A stretch of DNA of 64,000 nucleotides from Geosiphon pyriformis. Taxonomy: Eukaryota; Glomeromycota; Glomeromycetes; Archaeosporales; Geosiphonaceae. This document shows, in pieces, positions 36,301 to 46,650 of this stretch. Within the stretch, counting starts at the first letter, position 1; each line of letters opens with the position of its first letter. The position numbers were made by a program, and so were the translations under genes. The notes under the pieces are model-generated. The model ran no database searches. It saw only the letters and a program-made list of their open reading frames with translations, and was not told the origin of the DNA. The DNA is taken from the NCBI GenBank assembly GCA_016748015.1, contig JAAOMT010000741.1, positions 518,462-582,461 on the forward strand, in the 5' to 3' direction.

Positions 36301-38845
36301 ACGAATTGCTTGAAGCCCAACGTATGTTTTTCCGGTTCCTGGTGGGCCTTGAACCAGGGCAATACGTTTGGTGATCATGCATTGTAGAGCATTGTATTGT
36401 GATGAATGAAAGCTTGTATGCAGTCTATCAAAATCCGGCCAACCATCTCGAACATTTATCTGAGAAAAATTTCAATAAATATTTGAGCTTAAAAATATTT
36501 GTCCTCACATCAAACTTGCTATCAAAATGTAAAATATTCAAGCATTCAAATAATAATAATAATTTGACAAATTATTGAAAGCAAATTTACATGCGTCTGA
36601 ACTATGAATGAGAATGAAAATTATAGAATACCCGCGATGTGCCCCATGTATCGCACAAATTTTTTATTGCATCTGCGTTTTTGAACTCATAGACAGGATG
36701 GCGATGGATTAGATACTCGGGCTGCTCTATTCTGTAATCCCGATCGACTAGATGGGATTTGAATGGAAGCGTTTCTGGATCTAATTCTTGCAGCACGGTT
36801 AGCACATGACGATAGGCTGGTTTGAAAAAGAAAATATGATTGATTAAAATGTAAATAAAAAACAAGGTTTGATCAACTCCAAAATTTACCCTCAAAATAA
36901 GAGGAAGTCGCTTCAATCTACAAATTATATGATCATGTAAGAAAGAGTATTACACGTGAAAGATGGCGTGTGAAGAAATAAGTTTAATATCTACCATTAT
37001 GTAACCTTCCCCCCAAACAAATTCGACATCTTCATTCCGTAGAAGGACATCAATTTGAAGATCAAACTTCTTATCCAATTGTATTAACGGTCTATTGACG
37101 ACAGTGCCAATTATCATTGTTTTAAAATTGTCATTGGTAAAGACAACCAAAGTCCCTGAAATCAATCGCTTGCTTTGGGCCCTGAGAGCAAGAAAATTTC
37201 GATTTTTATTAAAATGGTGATTTTTTAAAAATGTGAAAAATATCAGTGATATAAATTTTTTGGCATAATCTGAATTACCAAGCAACTCTTTCACCAAAAG
37301 GTGTTCTGAATGAGATACGGTGAATGACTCCCATGATAGCAAATGTAACTCCAACAATTTGAACCTGAATTCCAAAGCAAAACTTGTCATGACTTGAACA
37401 TTTTGAGCGTAGTTAACGATAACTCAACATACATGCTCATATATGCGAATGTCGGAAATATCAGATTCAGTGGGGTCATCAATATTTTCGTCAGGCTCAG
37501 GTTCACGCAGTTTTTTAATGCCCTCACGTAGCGGGCGTATACAATCTTCTCGCAGCAATCGGAAATGTGTCTCCAAATATTGATCCACGTTTTCGTAAGC
37601 CTCGTCTAGTTTATTATCGGGAAGATCTTGTGGTCGAGGCTGTAATAATTCATATTGTGTAGGTATAATCGGTATTGAGCGAAAGCCAGTCTTTGGGGGT
37701 TTTTCAATGTTCATCAATTCTGGTAGCTTTAGCGGTTTTTTAAATTCCTGCCTTGAAGAATCCCGAGAAGTGGCACTTGACCCATCATTTCCATGTTTTT
37801 TTTCACCTTTTTTGCGGCTGTTGACCACTTTACTAGAAGTTAACCCACCAGCGTCTTTATAATTTAGATTTTGTTTTGACGATGATGCTTTCCCAAGATC
37901 TTCCGTTGCTTTTGAAACTTTGGAACTGTTGTATTGATCGTCTAGATTGCTGAATTTGGACGAAGCAGGTTTAAGAGGCTCTTTCATTTCATTCTTTTTG
38001 GGGGTATTTGAATTGAGGTTTCTATTTAAAGCACCAAATGGATTGCTTTGTGACCAATTGTTTTTGTCACTTGAGGTGATCTTCGATGAAGTAGACGTTT
38101 TTTGAGCCATTGGGCCCCAAGAGCTTACGAGCTCTTTCGATATATTTTGAGAATTCCATGAGATTTTTTGCTCAAACTTTATATCTTGACCTACGGAGGC
38201 TATCGGCCACTCTGCCATCTTATCTTCAACCGATCTTTGATCCCACGAAGAGAATTTATTTGAATTGGTTCCAGAGTTTTTTTTTGGTTCTGAATTATTC
38301 CACAGAGCGGATTGATTTTTAGCTACTCGCGTCCAAGATTTGGAATCATCAAATTGATCATCTAAATTAGTAGTCTCTTGAACACGGGTAGTTTGTGGCT
38401 TCCATGATGTATCCTTTTGTACGAGGCTAACAGAATGGGGCATTTGTTTCTTCGATGACTGGGAGGTAACCCAAGAATATCTGTTTGGGTCTTGAGAGGT
38501 TGTTGTTTGTAAGTTCTGTGTCCAGGCATCATGATCTCGAATTTTCTGCACAGAAGTTGAAGCCAACGATACCGATTCATGTAATTGTCGCTCTGAAGAA
38601 TTTTCTCGCAAAGGCTGTTTCCTGATATTGGCATTTTCACCCATTTCATTAATTCTTGAGGCCAATGTCACAGATTCTCTTGATTGTAAACCAGGATTAT
38701 TTGTTTTCTTTTTGTGAGAGTTTATAGGCTCCCATTCTGACGTTTTTTCCTGCAAACTCTGTGCCCAGGTAATGTTATTTTCACTTGTGAAGTCAGGGGC
38801 ATTTCCCCAAGAATTTCCCTCCTGAGAGTTTCCTTTTTCTGACAA
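33356..38845 (-). CDS. ZNFX1: NFX1-type zinc-finger helicase, ZNFX1-like (SF1, Upf1 group)
   Basis: ZNFX1 relatives act in small-RNA silencing (C. elegans ZNFX-1, fission yeast Hrr1) and innate RNA sensing in animals. The first exon (38845-37424) encodes about 470 disordered residues rich in Ser, Asn and Trp. Next comes the conserved pre-helicase region ([35 protein letters not shown]), then the helicase: [16 protein letters not shown] (Walker A, 36330 area), [14 protein letters not shown] (motif II, 35200 area), [18 protein letters not shown] and [19 protein letters not shown]1-type Cys/His fingers follow ([32 protein letters not shown]) to the stop at 33356. Motif II has Glu-Glu-Ala-Ala in place of Asp-Glu-Ala-Ala. 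I located the segments in order but did not fix every splice site. The ATG at 38845 is the best start. Confidence 0.88.
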
Positions 38846-39485
38846 AGAAGCTGTTTGATTCCCTGATACTTGAACCGAAAACCTGAAATCTTCGTCCTCA
38901 ATCCCCCACTTTTTGGAACCCGTGTTGGCTGCGAGTTATGGAAATTCACCATAAAAACAATGAAAGTTATCCAGGGAGTAGGGTTAACAAAACCTGCAGT
39001 TATTATATACCTTTTGATGTTGACTTTTTTCGAGAGCTCATTGATGTGCAAAATTGGTTGCAAAAAAAAGACCATTTATCTGGGATTTACGTACTATAAA
39101 TAATGTAATATGAACTAGGCAACTATAGTTTTGCATAACAAATATGATCCAATATTATAATTGTTGGTTTTTTATTTATTTCAAGTTTAACTAATACAAA
39201 CAATTACCATAAACTTAAAGTCTCCAAGAATGTACCAATAATATTGTAACACCAGAAATTAGGGAGAACAGAGAGGTTTAAGGTGCTAATTGATCCATGG
39301 CGAACTCCATTTACCCACAATTGCATGACGGCAACCCTCAATGAAATTTTTTGTAGAAAATAATTCGTTTGATTTCAAGTCACGTGAATATGTTTTCGAT
39401 CCCATGACTCGAAAGGAAATTTATTAATTAGCGTCACTATGATCAACAAGAAAAACAAAAAACTTACCGAAATAAACTTCAAAAT
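38846..39485. promoter_or_regulatory. Divergent intergenic region (ZNFX1-like / methyltransferase)
   Basis: 640 bp lie between two divergent start codons. It contains ordinary AT-rich sequence and short unsupported open frames. I see no other gene. Confidence 0.45.
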
Positions 39486-40646
39486 ATGCTATCCAGGAAT
39501 CAATCCAATCACCCGGACAAACTATCCGTAAAGCCATCCGAAGGTCCATTAGATACTTTGAAAATTTACTATGATTTAATTAAACAAAATGAAAAAGCAA
39601 ACCAAAATCAAAATAATCAGGATGATAATAATGAACGAGAAAAGAATGGAACGAACGAAAAGAATCAAGAAAATTTGATATGTGATCTTCAAACAAAGGA
39701 TTTTGTTCAAGATGTGAATAAATTTGGACTAGCTGGGAAGGTTTGGGATAGGTATGGGGATAGATCGTGTAAGATGAAAAAGTATTAATGATATATTTGA
39801 AATCTGACCCTGAGTATTCCATCAACTTTTTCTTCGATTTTATTATTTATCAGTGCCTATGCTCTAGATCTTTATCTACGCATGCCAAACACCACAATTC
39901 AATTTAACCCACCATGTCCAATTCCACCTCACCTCTTTTCTGCTTCTACTCATCCAACCTCAATCTTAACATCAGTGGATAACACCAACGATAATTACAT
40001 CATATTAGAATTAGGATCCGGAACAGGATACGTAGGCATAAGCTTATCACGTCGTTTAAAAAGAACTCAAGCCAAAATAATTTTAACAGATTTAGAGCAA
40101 GTTCTTCCACTCATCCGACATAACCTCACAAAAAATTCACAATCATTATTTCGAAAAGATGATGATATTTCCGTGAATCGATTAGAATGGGGGTCGACTG
40201 AAGATGCGAAACACATTCTTTCACAACATAATGGAAGCGTTGATTTAGTTATTGCTTCAGATTTGGTTTATTTCCCGGAACTTTTTCAGCCGTTGATTAG
40301 GACGTTGTTGGATGTATGTAATGAACAAACGGTGGTGGTTTTTGGATATAAGAAACGAGCTTCATGGAAGGAAGAGACGTTTTGGTTAGAGGTTGGACGG
40401 TTTTTTGAGTTGAATATTGTTCAAATAGTAAATTTCCACAAAGACAAGAAAAATTTTGATGATCCAAAAGAGGATAATTATGATGATAAAACGAACAAAA
40501 AGAATGATTATCACGATGACGAGACAAATATTTTTGGGGAAGAAGAAGGAATTTATGTATTTTTGGCGAGAAAAAAATTGGTATCTGATTATCAATCTGG
40601 GGTTGATACTTTTACCATATTAACCTTGGGTCAAATTAACATTTAA
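39486..40646 (+). CDS. METTL21-type (Methyltransf_16) protein-lysine methyltransferase
   Basis: Members of this seven-strand class methylate lysines on chaperones and translation factors. Exons 39486-39751 and 39854-40646 join in phase (AG|T, Ser) to give 352 residues. The N-terminal ~70 residues are polar and Asn-rich. KVWDSAYALDLYLR matches the VWDSA...L lead-in. Motif I is ILELGSGTGYVGISL, followed by KIILTDLEQVLPLI (post I) and a WGS-containing segment. Then LVIASDLVYFPELF (motif IV; the DxVY element is typical of the family) and VVVFGYKKRA follow. An Asp/Asn-rich insert near residues 255-290 is unusual, and the protein ends with GIYVFLARKK plus a short tail. The substrate cannot be told from sequence. 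Confidence 0.88.
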
Positions 40647-40756
40647 GATATTCTTGATATAAGTATTTAGCAAAATAAAACATTTTCAAATGAATTATAA
40701 TATATCATAAGTGTTGAAGATTTTAACTTGTAAAATAAAAATAGCTTTTCTCAATT

Positions 40757-42186
40757 ATGATTTCTTTTGAGGTTGGTTCTGGCCAAGGGATAACCAAGCC
40801 GCTTCAACTCCTGGGCACTACGCGGTTCCCCCCATCGAACACCTATGTGTTCGATGTGACTGCCAACAATTCCGTATTTGTAGCTTCTGGGTCAAATCAT
40901 GCTCTCAACCTCTACGACCGTAGTTCTATGTCGTTTGTCCGCACCTTAACTTTTCATCAAGATAATATCACAAAAATAAAGGCTTATAAAGAGTCTTTTT
41001 TGATCTCGAGCTCGAAAGATGGTTCTATTGCTAATTGGGATCTCAGAACACCGGGTAGTAGTCCTGTGCAAATTTTCAAAGGTTATTGCTTGCTCTTTGA
41101 TCTTATTTTGAATATTTTACTACTTGGAATATAATGCTTAGTTTTAAAGTTTTATTATCTCATAAGGTAACGCAAACGAACCCTTATTAGCTTTCGATAT
41201 CAACAATACCGACATAATTTTGGCAGCTGGAACCGAGTTGATAGGAGAAGACGCAAAAATTTTGTTTTGGTAAACCCAAAGTACTGCTTTTGTTTTGAAG
41301 CGGCCTATTTCAATTATTTGTTGGGCAAACCCTGACTTTTAGGTTCACTTCAAGTTGTGAACCTGCGCTAATAGGGATGTAAGAACTGGTTCAGTTGTCG
41401 CGGAATTTTTGGATTCACACAGTGACAGCATCACCCAACTCAAATTTCATCCGCTTCAGTCTACACAATTGCTCAGCGGGTCGATTGATGGCTTAATTTG
41501 CACTTTCGACATCAGTAATTTTGATGAGGATGAAGCTTTGATAACCGTCATGAATTCTGGATCTTCTATAAATAGAACAGGTTATTTTGGTCCCAATGCT
41601 GAATATGTTTATTGCTTGAATCATATGGAAACTTTCAGTTTATGGTCAGCAGCAGAGGTAGGGTTTTTGAGATTATTATGTTTTTTCCTAATTATTTGGA
41701 TTTAGCACACTGCTTATATTATTGCAATCTGAACAGTCAAACTTACTTTGTGATTTTGGAGATATACGACGCCTCTCATCATACAGCGACATTACGCTCG
41801 ATTATGCCATCGATTGCCAATATGATCAAAATAGCCAAAGATTATTTCTTTTAGGAGGCTCAAATGGGTAATTTTATTGTTTATGTTCCCAATCGCAGTA
41901 TTTAAAGGTTCTCATATCATTCCTATGCCTTTGTAAAAGAGGTAAAATAAGTATATTGCATGTGGCCGTTAACCGCCTTGATATTTGTCAAGTATTACAA
42001 GGTGGTCACAAGGAACTGGTTCGCGGGGTTTACTGGGATGTTCAGGTTCGCATATAACTCTGAATTGCTGGATGACTCATTTTGGATTTAAATTACTGAC
42101 TTTTAGCTGTGAATTTACTGAATCTGCAGGAGAATATAATGCTTTCGGGTGGAGAAGATTCCAATCTAAGCTTATGGGGGACTTAG
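40757..42186 (+). CDS. WDR89: WDR89-like WD40 repeat protein
   Basis: Six exons, 40757-41081, 41167-41269, 41375-41657, 41737-41867, 41952-42045 and 42130-42186, give 330 residues in consistent phase. WD repeats are visible: NLYDRSSMSFVRTL, SSKDGSIANWDLRTPG, AAGTELIGEDAKILFWDVRTG, SGSIDGLICTFDIS and SLWSAAE. The C-terminus is GGHKELVRGVYWD followed by LSGGEDSNLSLWGT. The order of blades and the GxDGxICxFDIS segment match WDR89. Two introns end in AAG (before 41167 and before 41952). It lies 110 bp downstream of the methyltransferase gene on the same strand. I know no firm biochemical role for the family. Confidence 0.88.
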
Positions 42187-42624
42187 TCAAGACAATCGTT
42201 TACCTAATAGCAAGCTCTAATGGAGTAAATTGTAATATACCGGGCCTATTATCAAGTACATCCTTAATCTGTTCTCTTTTGCTGATAAAAACTTTCTTTT
42301 ATTCCATTAAGGGATTAACTGGATCGAAAAACATTGCCCCAATTTATTCGCAATTAGGTGTTTCTTATTAAGATAGAGAAAAAATAAAAAATGTAATTTC
42401 GTCTAAAATGATACATTCGATATTTGGATTAAGAATGAGTCACCCACATTTTTAGTTTCCGTTAATTAATTAAAGCAAGTAGTAGATCAATCTATAATTG
42501 TTAATTAATTGATAATTTAAACAGAATAATTAAATTAAAAAATGACTCGGAAACGTCGCGCGAATGTCTCGGTCGCGCTTTATACACTTTATTTATCAGG
42601 AGGGGGGTATATCCGAGAACTTTT
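42187..42624. other. Intergenic stretch (WDR89 / XPG-family gene)
   Basis: This is AT-rich 3' flank followed by a short GC-richer promoter-like segment (about 42545-42620) just before the nuclease start. No gene is seen. Confidence 0.55.
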
Positions 42625-45600
42625 ATGGGTATCAAATCTTTGACAAAATTACTGCAACGGCATGCTGCCGAGGCTTTGGTCCGCCGTACTATTCATGACT
42701 ATAAAAACAAAAGTCTCGCGATTGACGCAAGCGTCTTCATGCGTCGCTTTGTGAAAGGCGTGCCTATAGGAGAAGAGAGTCATCAATACCCTCATATTCT
42801 TGGATTCTATCATTTGACAATGTTTTTAAAGCAACATAAAATCAGACCGATATTTGTATTTGATGGTACAACTCGTGCAAAAGAAAAGTATAAGGAGTTG
42901 CTAAAGCGACGAGCATTAAGAGAAAAAATACAGGTTGGGTTAAAATTTGAAGAAGGCCGCAAAACCAGAATGCAAAAGTGGGAGAAAGTGGTTAAGAGGA
43001 TGAACAAATTGGAGGAAATTAAATCGGAATTTGTTACTGCTGGGATCAAAGAAGTGGCAATCGAAAAATATAAACAATTGGAAGAAGACCATCCGGGTTT
43101 TGTTACTAATCATGCTAAAGAAGCGGTCGATCAAAGAGAGCTTAGCCTTAAAAGCGCCGATTCATATAGATTGATTGATAAAATGAATGATAAAATTGGT
43201 GAAACTGAAATGAAAAAACCGACTGAAATAGCTGCTCCGAATACAATTTCAATCCAAGATATCAATTCAAAGATCTCCGTTACAGAGTTTTCTACCCTTG
43301 ATTTTCATTCATCTTTAAAGCCTGAAATAATTGTTTCAGAACAAGATAAAAGCATTGATTTGAACGTTATATCTAAATCACCATCCAAGCAGACCGAAGA
43401 TACAGCTACCTCTCCCTCTGCCAAAGAAAAAACAGAAGAGATGACAAGCGCTGCTGAAAAGTTACAGAAGATTTCTGAAACAATATCTAATCTTGAAGAG
43501 AACTCAAAGCCAATCTTTTTCACGACTCCTGATGAACAAGTGGCAAACATACCAGATATTGCTTCAATTACTCTAGCTGTTTCAGAAGCTTCAGAGAAAC
43601 CCAGCTTTGTAATTTCTTTGGATTCACAAACGAAAACAATCAAAGAAAATTCTAGGATAGAATATAAGAAGGATTTAGAGATTTCGACCATTGAAGAAGT
43701 AAAAGAGTTGGCTTCAGATGACAACACTAAAATATCAGTATCACTCACTGAAACGGAAGTGACCAATTCTGAGAAAGTAAAGGATTTCCAGACGGAGCTA
43801 AAAAAGGAAACTGGGCTTCCTATGCATGCACAACAGGAAGTCTTGAAAGAACCAGTTACTCTAGAAGTGCAGAACGATTTAAAGGTCTCAACAACAGAAT
43901 CCGAAAGTTCAACTGTTAATATTACCGAATTATCGATGTTCTCTGCTGAAGTAGAAAAGGCTAGTACGGTAAAAGTAAATGATCTTAAAGATTCTAAAGC
44001 GGGTGTTTCTACAGATACGCAAGTGGAGGTCTTGAAAGAAACACCCATTATAGAACCTAAGAAGAGTCTGGAATTTTTAAAATCAAGAGAGGAAAAGGAA
44101 TTAGTTGCTGGTTACATTATTGAAGGAGTTGGTATGGAGGAATTAAGGAGTCCTCAAGGTTCGAAAAAAGCACAAGGCCTAATAAAAACGAATGTTTTTT
44201 CTCTTGATGCACAAACGATATCTTTGACAAATGTCATTCCTGTAGAGACTAAAGAGGATCTGGAAAATTTGGAATCAAGAGAAGTCAGCGAAATAGTTAC
44301 AAATGATATTAACGAGTTATCCACATCATCAGTTGAAGTAAACGTGGCTAGGAAGGAAGAACTAAAGAATCCTATTGAATCATTAGAAAAAACAGACTCC
44401 TTAGAAATAGCTGGGGTCAACATCTATGTACTATTTTTACTCGCAAAGGCAATTCAGAATCTTTCCGTGAAATCTCTGAAACTTACTTCAACAGAATCTG
44501 TGGATACGATTTTAAACAATAAATCGGACGCCCCTCTGGTTTCAGCCGCGGTTAAGGTGGTCGACAAGGCTATTATTGGGGATGATGAGCAATTAGAAAT
44601 TAAAACTCCTTTTGATCAGGAAAAAAAATATGTAGAGAGTTCTTTGATTTCAGCTTCAGTTGACTTTGGTGTTGACAAAAATTTTATAGATAAAACTAAA
44701 TCAGAAATTGACAAGGCTGTCATACCGGATGAGGAACAAGAACTCAAAGTTACCATTTGTGAAGAGCAAGAAAAAATTCAGTCAACAATTAAAGAAAGTT
44801 TGCCTTTACGAAAAGCAGCACAGTATGTTGTTCAAGATGCCTTTAAAACGGTGGCTGCAATGTCGCAAATGGGAGATGAAAAATCATTTAAAAAACGATA
44901 CCCTGAATTTTCTCCAACTGAGGAAGTCATAAATTTGAAAAAGGATGTTGAAATCGTTGTAAAAGATGCTCTAAATGATGTTCAACAATTGGTCAGTTCC
45001 CAAGCCTATACTCGAAAACAATTTCTTTATGGTCAACTTGAGCTCGAAATTCTCGACACGATAGTTGCTAGGAAACCAAACGAAGGAATGGTTCAAGACG
45101 TGAGTGTTGAAAGTCACAATTATTTTGTCGATCTACAAAAACGTTTTGCTCCAATTACCACCCAAATGGTTACAGAAAGCCAAGCATTTTTACATTCATT
45201 GGGTATGCCTTGTCTAGTAGTGAATGATCACGAAGCGGAGGCAATGTGTGCAGCTTTAACTGCTAGTGGCATTTGCGATGCATCTGTTACTGAAGATATG
45301 GACACTGTTTTGTTCGGGGATGGACCCTTTTTAAGATTTTTCTTGTTCAAGAACCGACCCATTCTTGAAGTCTCTGCTCCTAAAGCACGTCAATCTCTAG
45401 AACTTTCCCAAGATGCTTTCATAGATGTCTGCATCCTCTGCGGCACTGATTTTGCCGGAACGATTAGAGGAATTGGGCCAATAAAAGCTTACAAATTAGT
45501 CAAGCAACATGGTTCAATTGAGCGGGTCATTGAAAATCTTGACCGAACAAAATATTTCGTGGAGCCAAATTTCATGGATGATGTTAAGGCTGCCCGGATG

Positions 45601-45882
45601 ATATTCAAAAATCCGCCACCTGTCCCCAAATTTAATCCTGGACAATTAGATGTCCGTCCGATGAGTGATCATCTTGACGATTTGTTGCAAAAATATGAAA
45701 TTCGAGATGATTATGGAGCATATGATTTTAACGAAATAGCCTGGAATCTTGATGAATATAACCCAAGTGAGGAAAAAGACTTGCTCGATGATAAATTAAA
45801 TAGTGATTCCAAACCGAAAAAAACAGTGGGTTATAATATGATAGGACAGGATCCGTTTGCCTCATTGTCAATATTCTCTTAG
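42625..45882 (+). CDS. XPG/FEN1-superfamily structure-specific nuclease with a ~650-residue spacer
   Basis: A single uninterrupted exon of 1085 codons starts at the conserved Met (MGIKSLTKLL). The N-domain has LAIDAS (catalytic Asp) and IFVFDG (second Asp, near residue 80). The I-domain begins near residue 830: NDHEAEAMCAAL (two Glu), VTEDMDTVLFG (two Asp) and CGTDFAGTIRGIGPIKAYKL (last Asp plus helix-hairpin-helix). All expected metal-binding acids are present. In between lie about 650 residues that are acidic, Ser/Thr/Glu/Lys-rich and probably disordered, ending in amphipathic segments (LPLRKAAQYVVQDAF). An XPG/Rad2 protein also has such a spacer, but there is no obvious PIP box (the C-terminus is QDPFASLSIFS), and I cannot assign it to FEN1, XPG, EXO1 or GEN1. 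The absence of introns is striking beside intron-rich neighbours. Confidence 0.88.
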   Translation: MGIKSLTKLLQRHAAEALVRRTIHDYKNKSLAIDASVFMRRFVKGVPIGEESHQYPHILGFYHLTMFLKQHKIRPIFVFDGTTRAKEKYKELLKRRALREKIQVGLKFEEGRKTRMQKWEKVVKRMNKLEEIKSEFVTAGIKEVAIEKYKQLEEDHPGFVTNHAKEAVDQRELSLKSADSYRLIDKMNDKIGETEMKKPTEIAAPNTISIQDINSKISVTEFSTLDFHSSLKPEIIVSEQDKSIDLNVISKSPSKQTEDTATSPSAKEKTEEMTSAAEKLQKISETISNLEENSKPIFFTTPDEQVANIPDIASITLAVSEASEKPSFVISLDSQTKTIKENSRIEYKKDLEISTIEEVKELASDDNTKISVSLTETEVTNSEKVKDFQTELKKETGLPMHAQQEVLKEPVTLEVQNDLKVSTTESESSTVNITELSMFSAEVEKASTVKVNDLKDSKAGVSTDTQVEVLKETPIIEPKKSLEFLKSREEKELVAGYIIEGVGMEELRSPQGSKKAQGLIKTNVFSLDAQTISLTNVIPVETKEDLENLESREVSEIVTNDINELSTSSVEVNVARKEELKNPIESLEKTDSLEIAGVNIYVLFLLAKAIQNLSVKSLKLTSTESVDTILNNKSDAPLVSAAVKVVDKAIIGDDEQLEIKTPFDQEKKYVESSLISASVDFGVDKNFIDKTKSEIDKAVIPDEEQELKVTICEEQEKIQSTIKESLPLRKAAQYVVQDAFKTVAAMSQMGDEKSFKKRYPEFSPTEEVINLKKDVEIVVKDALNDVQQLVSSQAYTRKQFLYGQLELEILDTIVARKPNEGMVQDVSVESHNYFVDLQKRFAPITTQMVTESQAFLHSLGMPCLVVNDHEAEAMCAALTASGICDASVTEDMDTVLFGDGPFLRFFLFKNRPILEVSAPKARQSLELSQDAFIDVCILCGTDFAGTIRGIGPIKAYKLVKQHGSIERVIENLDRTKYFVEPNFMDDVKAARMIFKNPPPVPKFNPGQLDVRPMSDHLDDLLQKYEIRDDYGAYDFNEIAWNLDEYNPSEEKDLLDDKLNSDSKPKKTVGYNMIGQDPFASLSIFS

Positions 45883-46650
45883 CTGTACAAATGATAATTC
45901 TTTAGGCCCCTGTTTGTGAATTCTAGCAAACGGTCGAACATTCCATGTTATTTCTTGTTAGGGTGGATTAAGGTAAGAGTTTAGTAAACACGCCATATTA
46001 TACTCATTTTCCCGATTCGAACAAATTTTACAGAGTTTAATGTAAAATGCACGCTTCGAATTAATCTCAAAATTAATAATAATAATATTTCGAACTATCA
46101 GTATAATTAAAGAGACAAAGTATATGTGCTCTAGAGTTCGAAGATATCAAGTTTTAATGATTTTGATTAACGTTTAAACAGATCTAAAAATAATATAATT
46201 TTAGATTGTTAATTATAATAATTTTTAAATTTATATTGATTATTTTTGTTGCAATTAAAAAATACAAATATTATATAGTATAAAATTAAAAAATACATAT
46301 TTTTATATAAATTCTAAATGTTTAAATTTATTGAAATATTTTTTATTGTGTATAAATTAAATTATTGTAAGGTATCTTTATTTCAAGCAAAAATAAAGAT
46401 CATTAAGGCTTTTTATAAAATTATACAAAAATAATATACAAATGTAACTTTGATCAAATAAAAATCTTTATTTTTATTTGAACTCGATGATAAAAACAGG
46501 ATTTCTGAACAATTGTATTTACGAGAAACATGTGCATAATGCCAGGAATTTTCTATACTGCAATACAAAAATATTAAATTTCGTACCTAGTTTTATATTG
46601 ATCAGGCAACTGTTACTTTCTAGTATAAAATAATCTAGCTTGTGGAAACA
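45883..46650. other. Convergent AT-rich 3' flanks
   Basis: The nuclease and nucleoporin genes end toward each other here. The stretch is AT-rich without a gene. Confidence 0.6.

Noticed and set aside
43305-44048. Ser/Thr-rich minus-strand open frame
   Set aside because: It is antisense to the low-complexity spacer of the XPG-family gene, which is supported by conserved domains on the plus strand.
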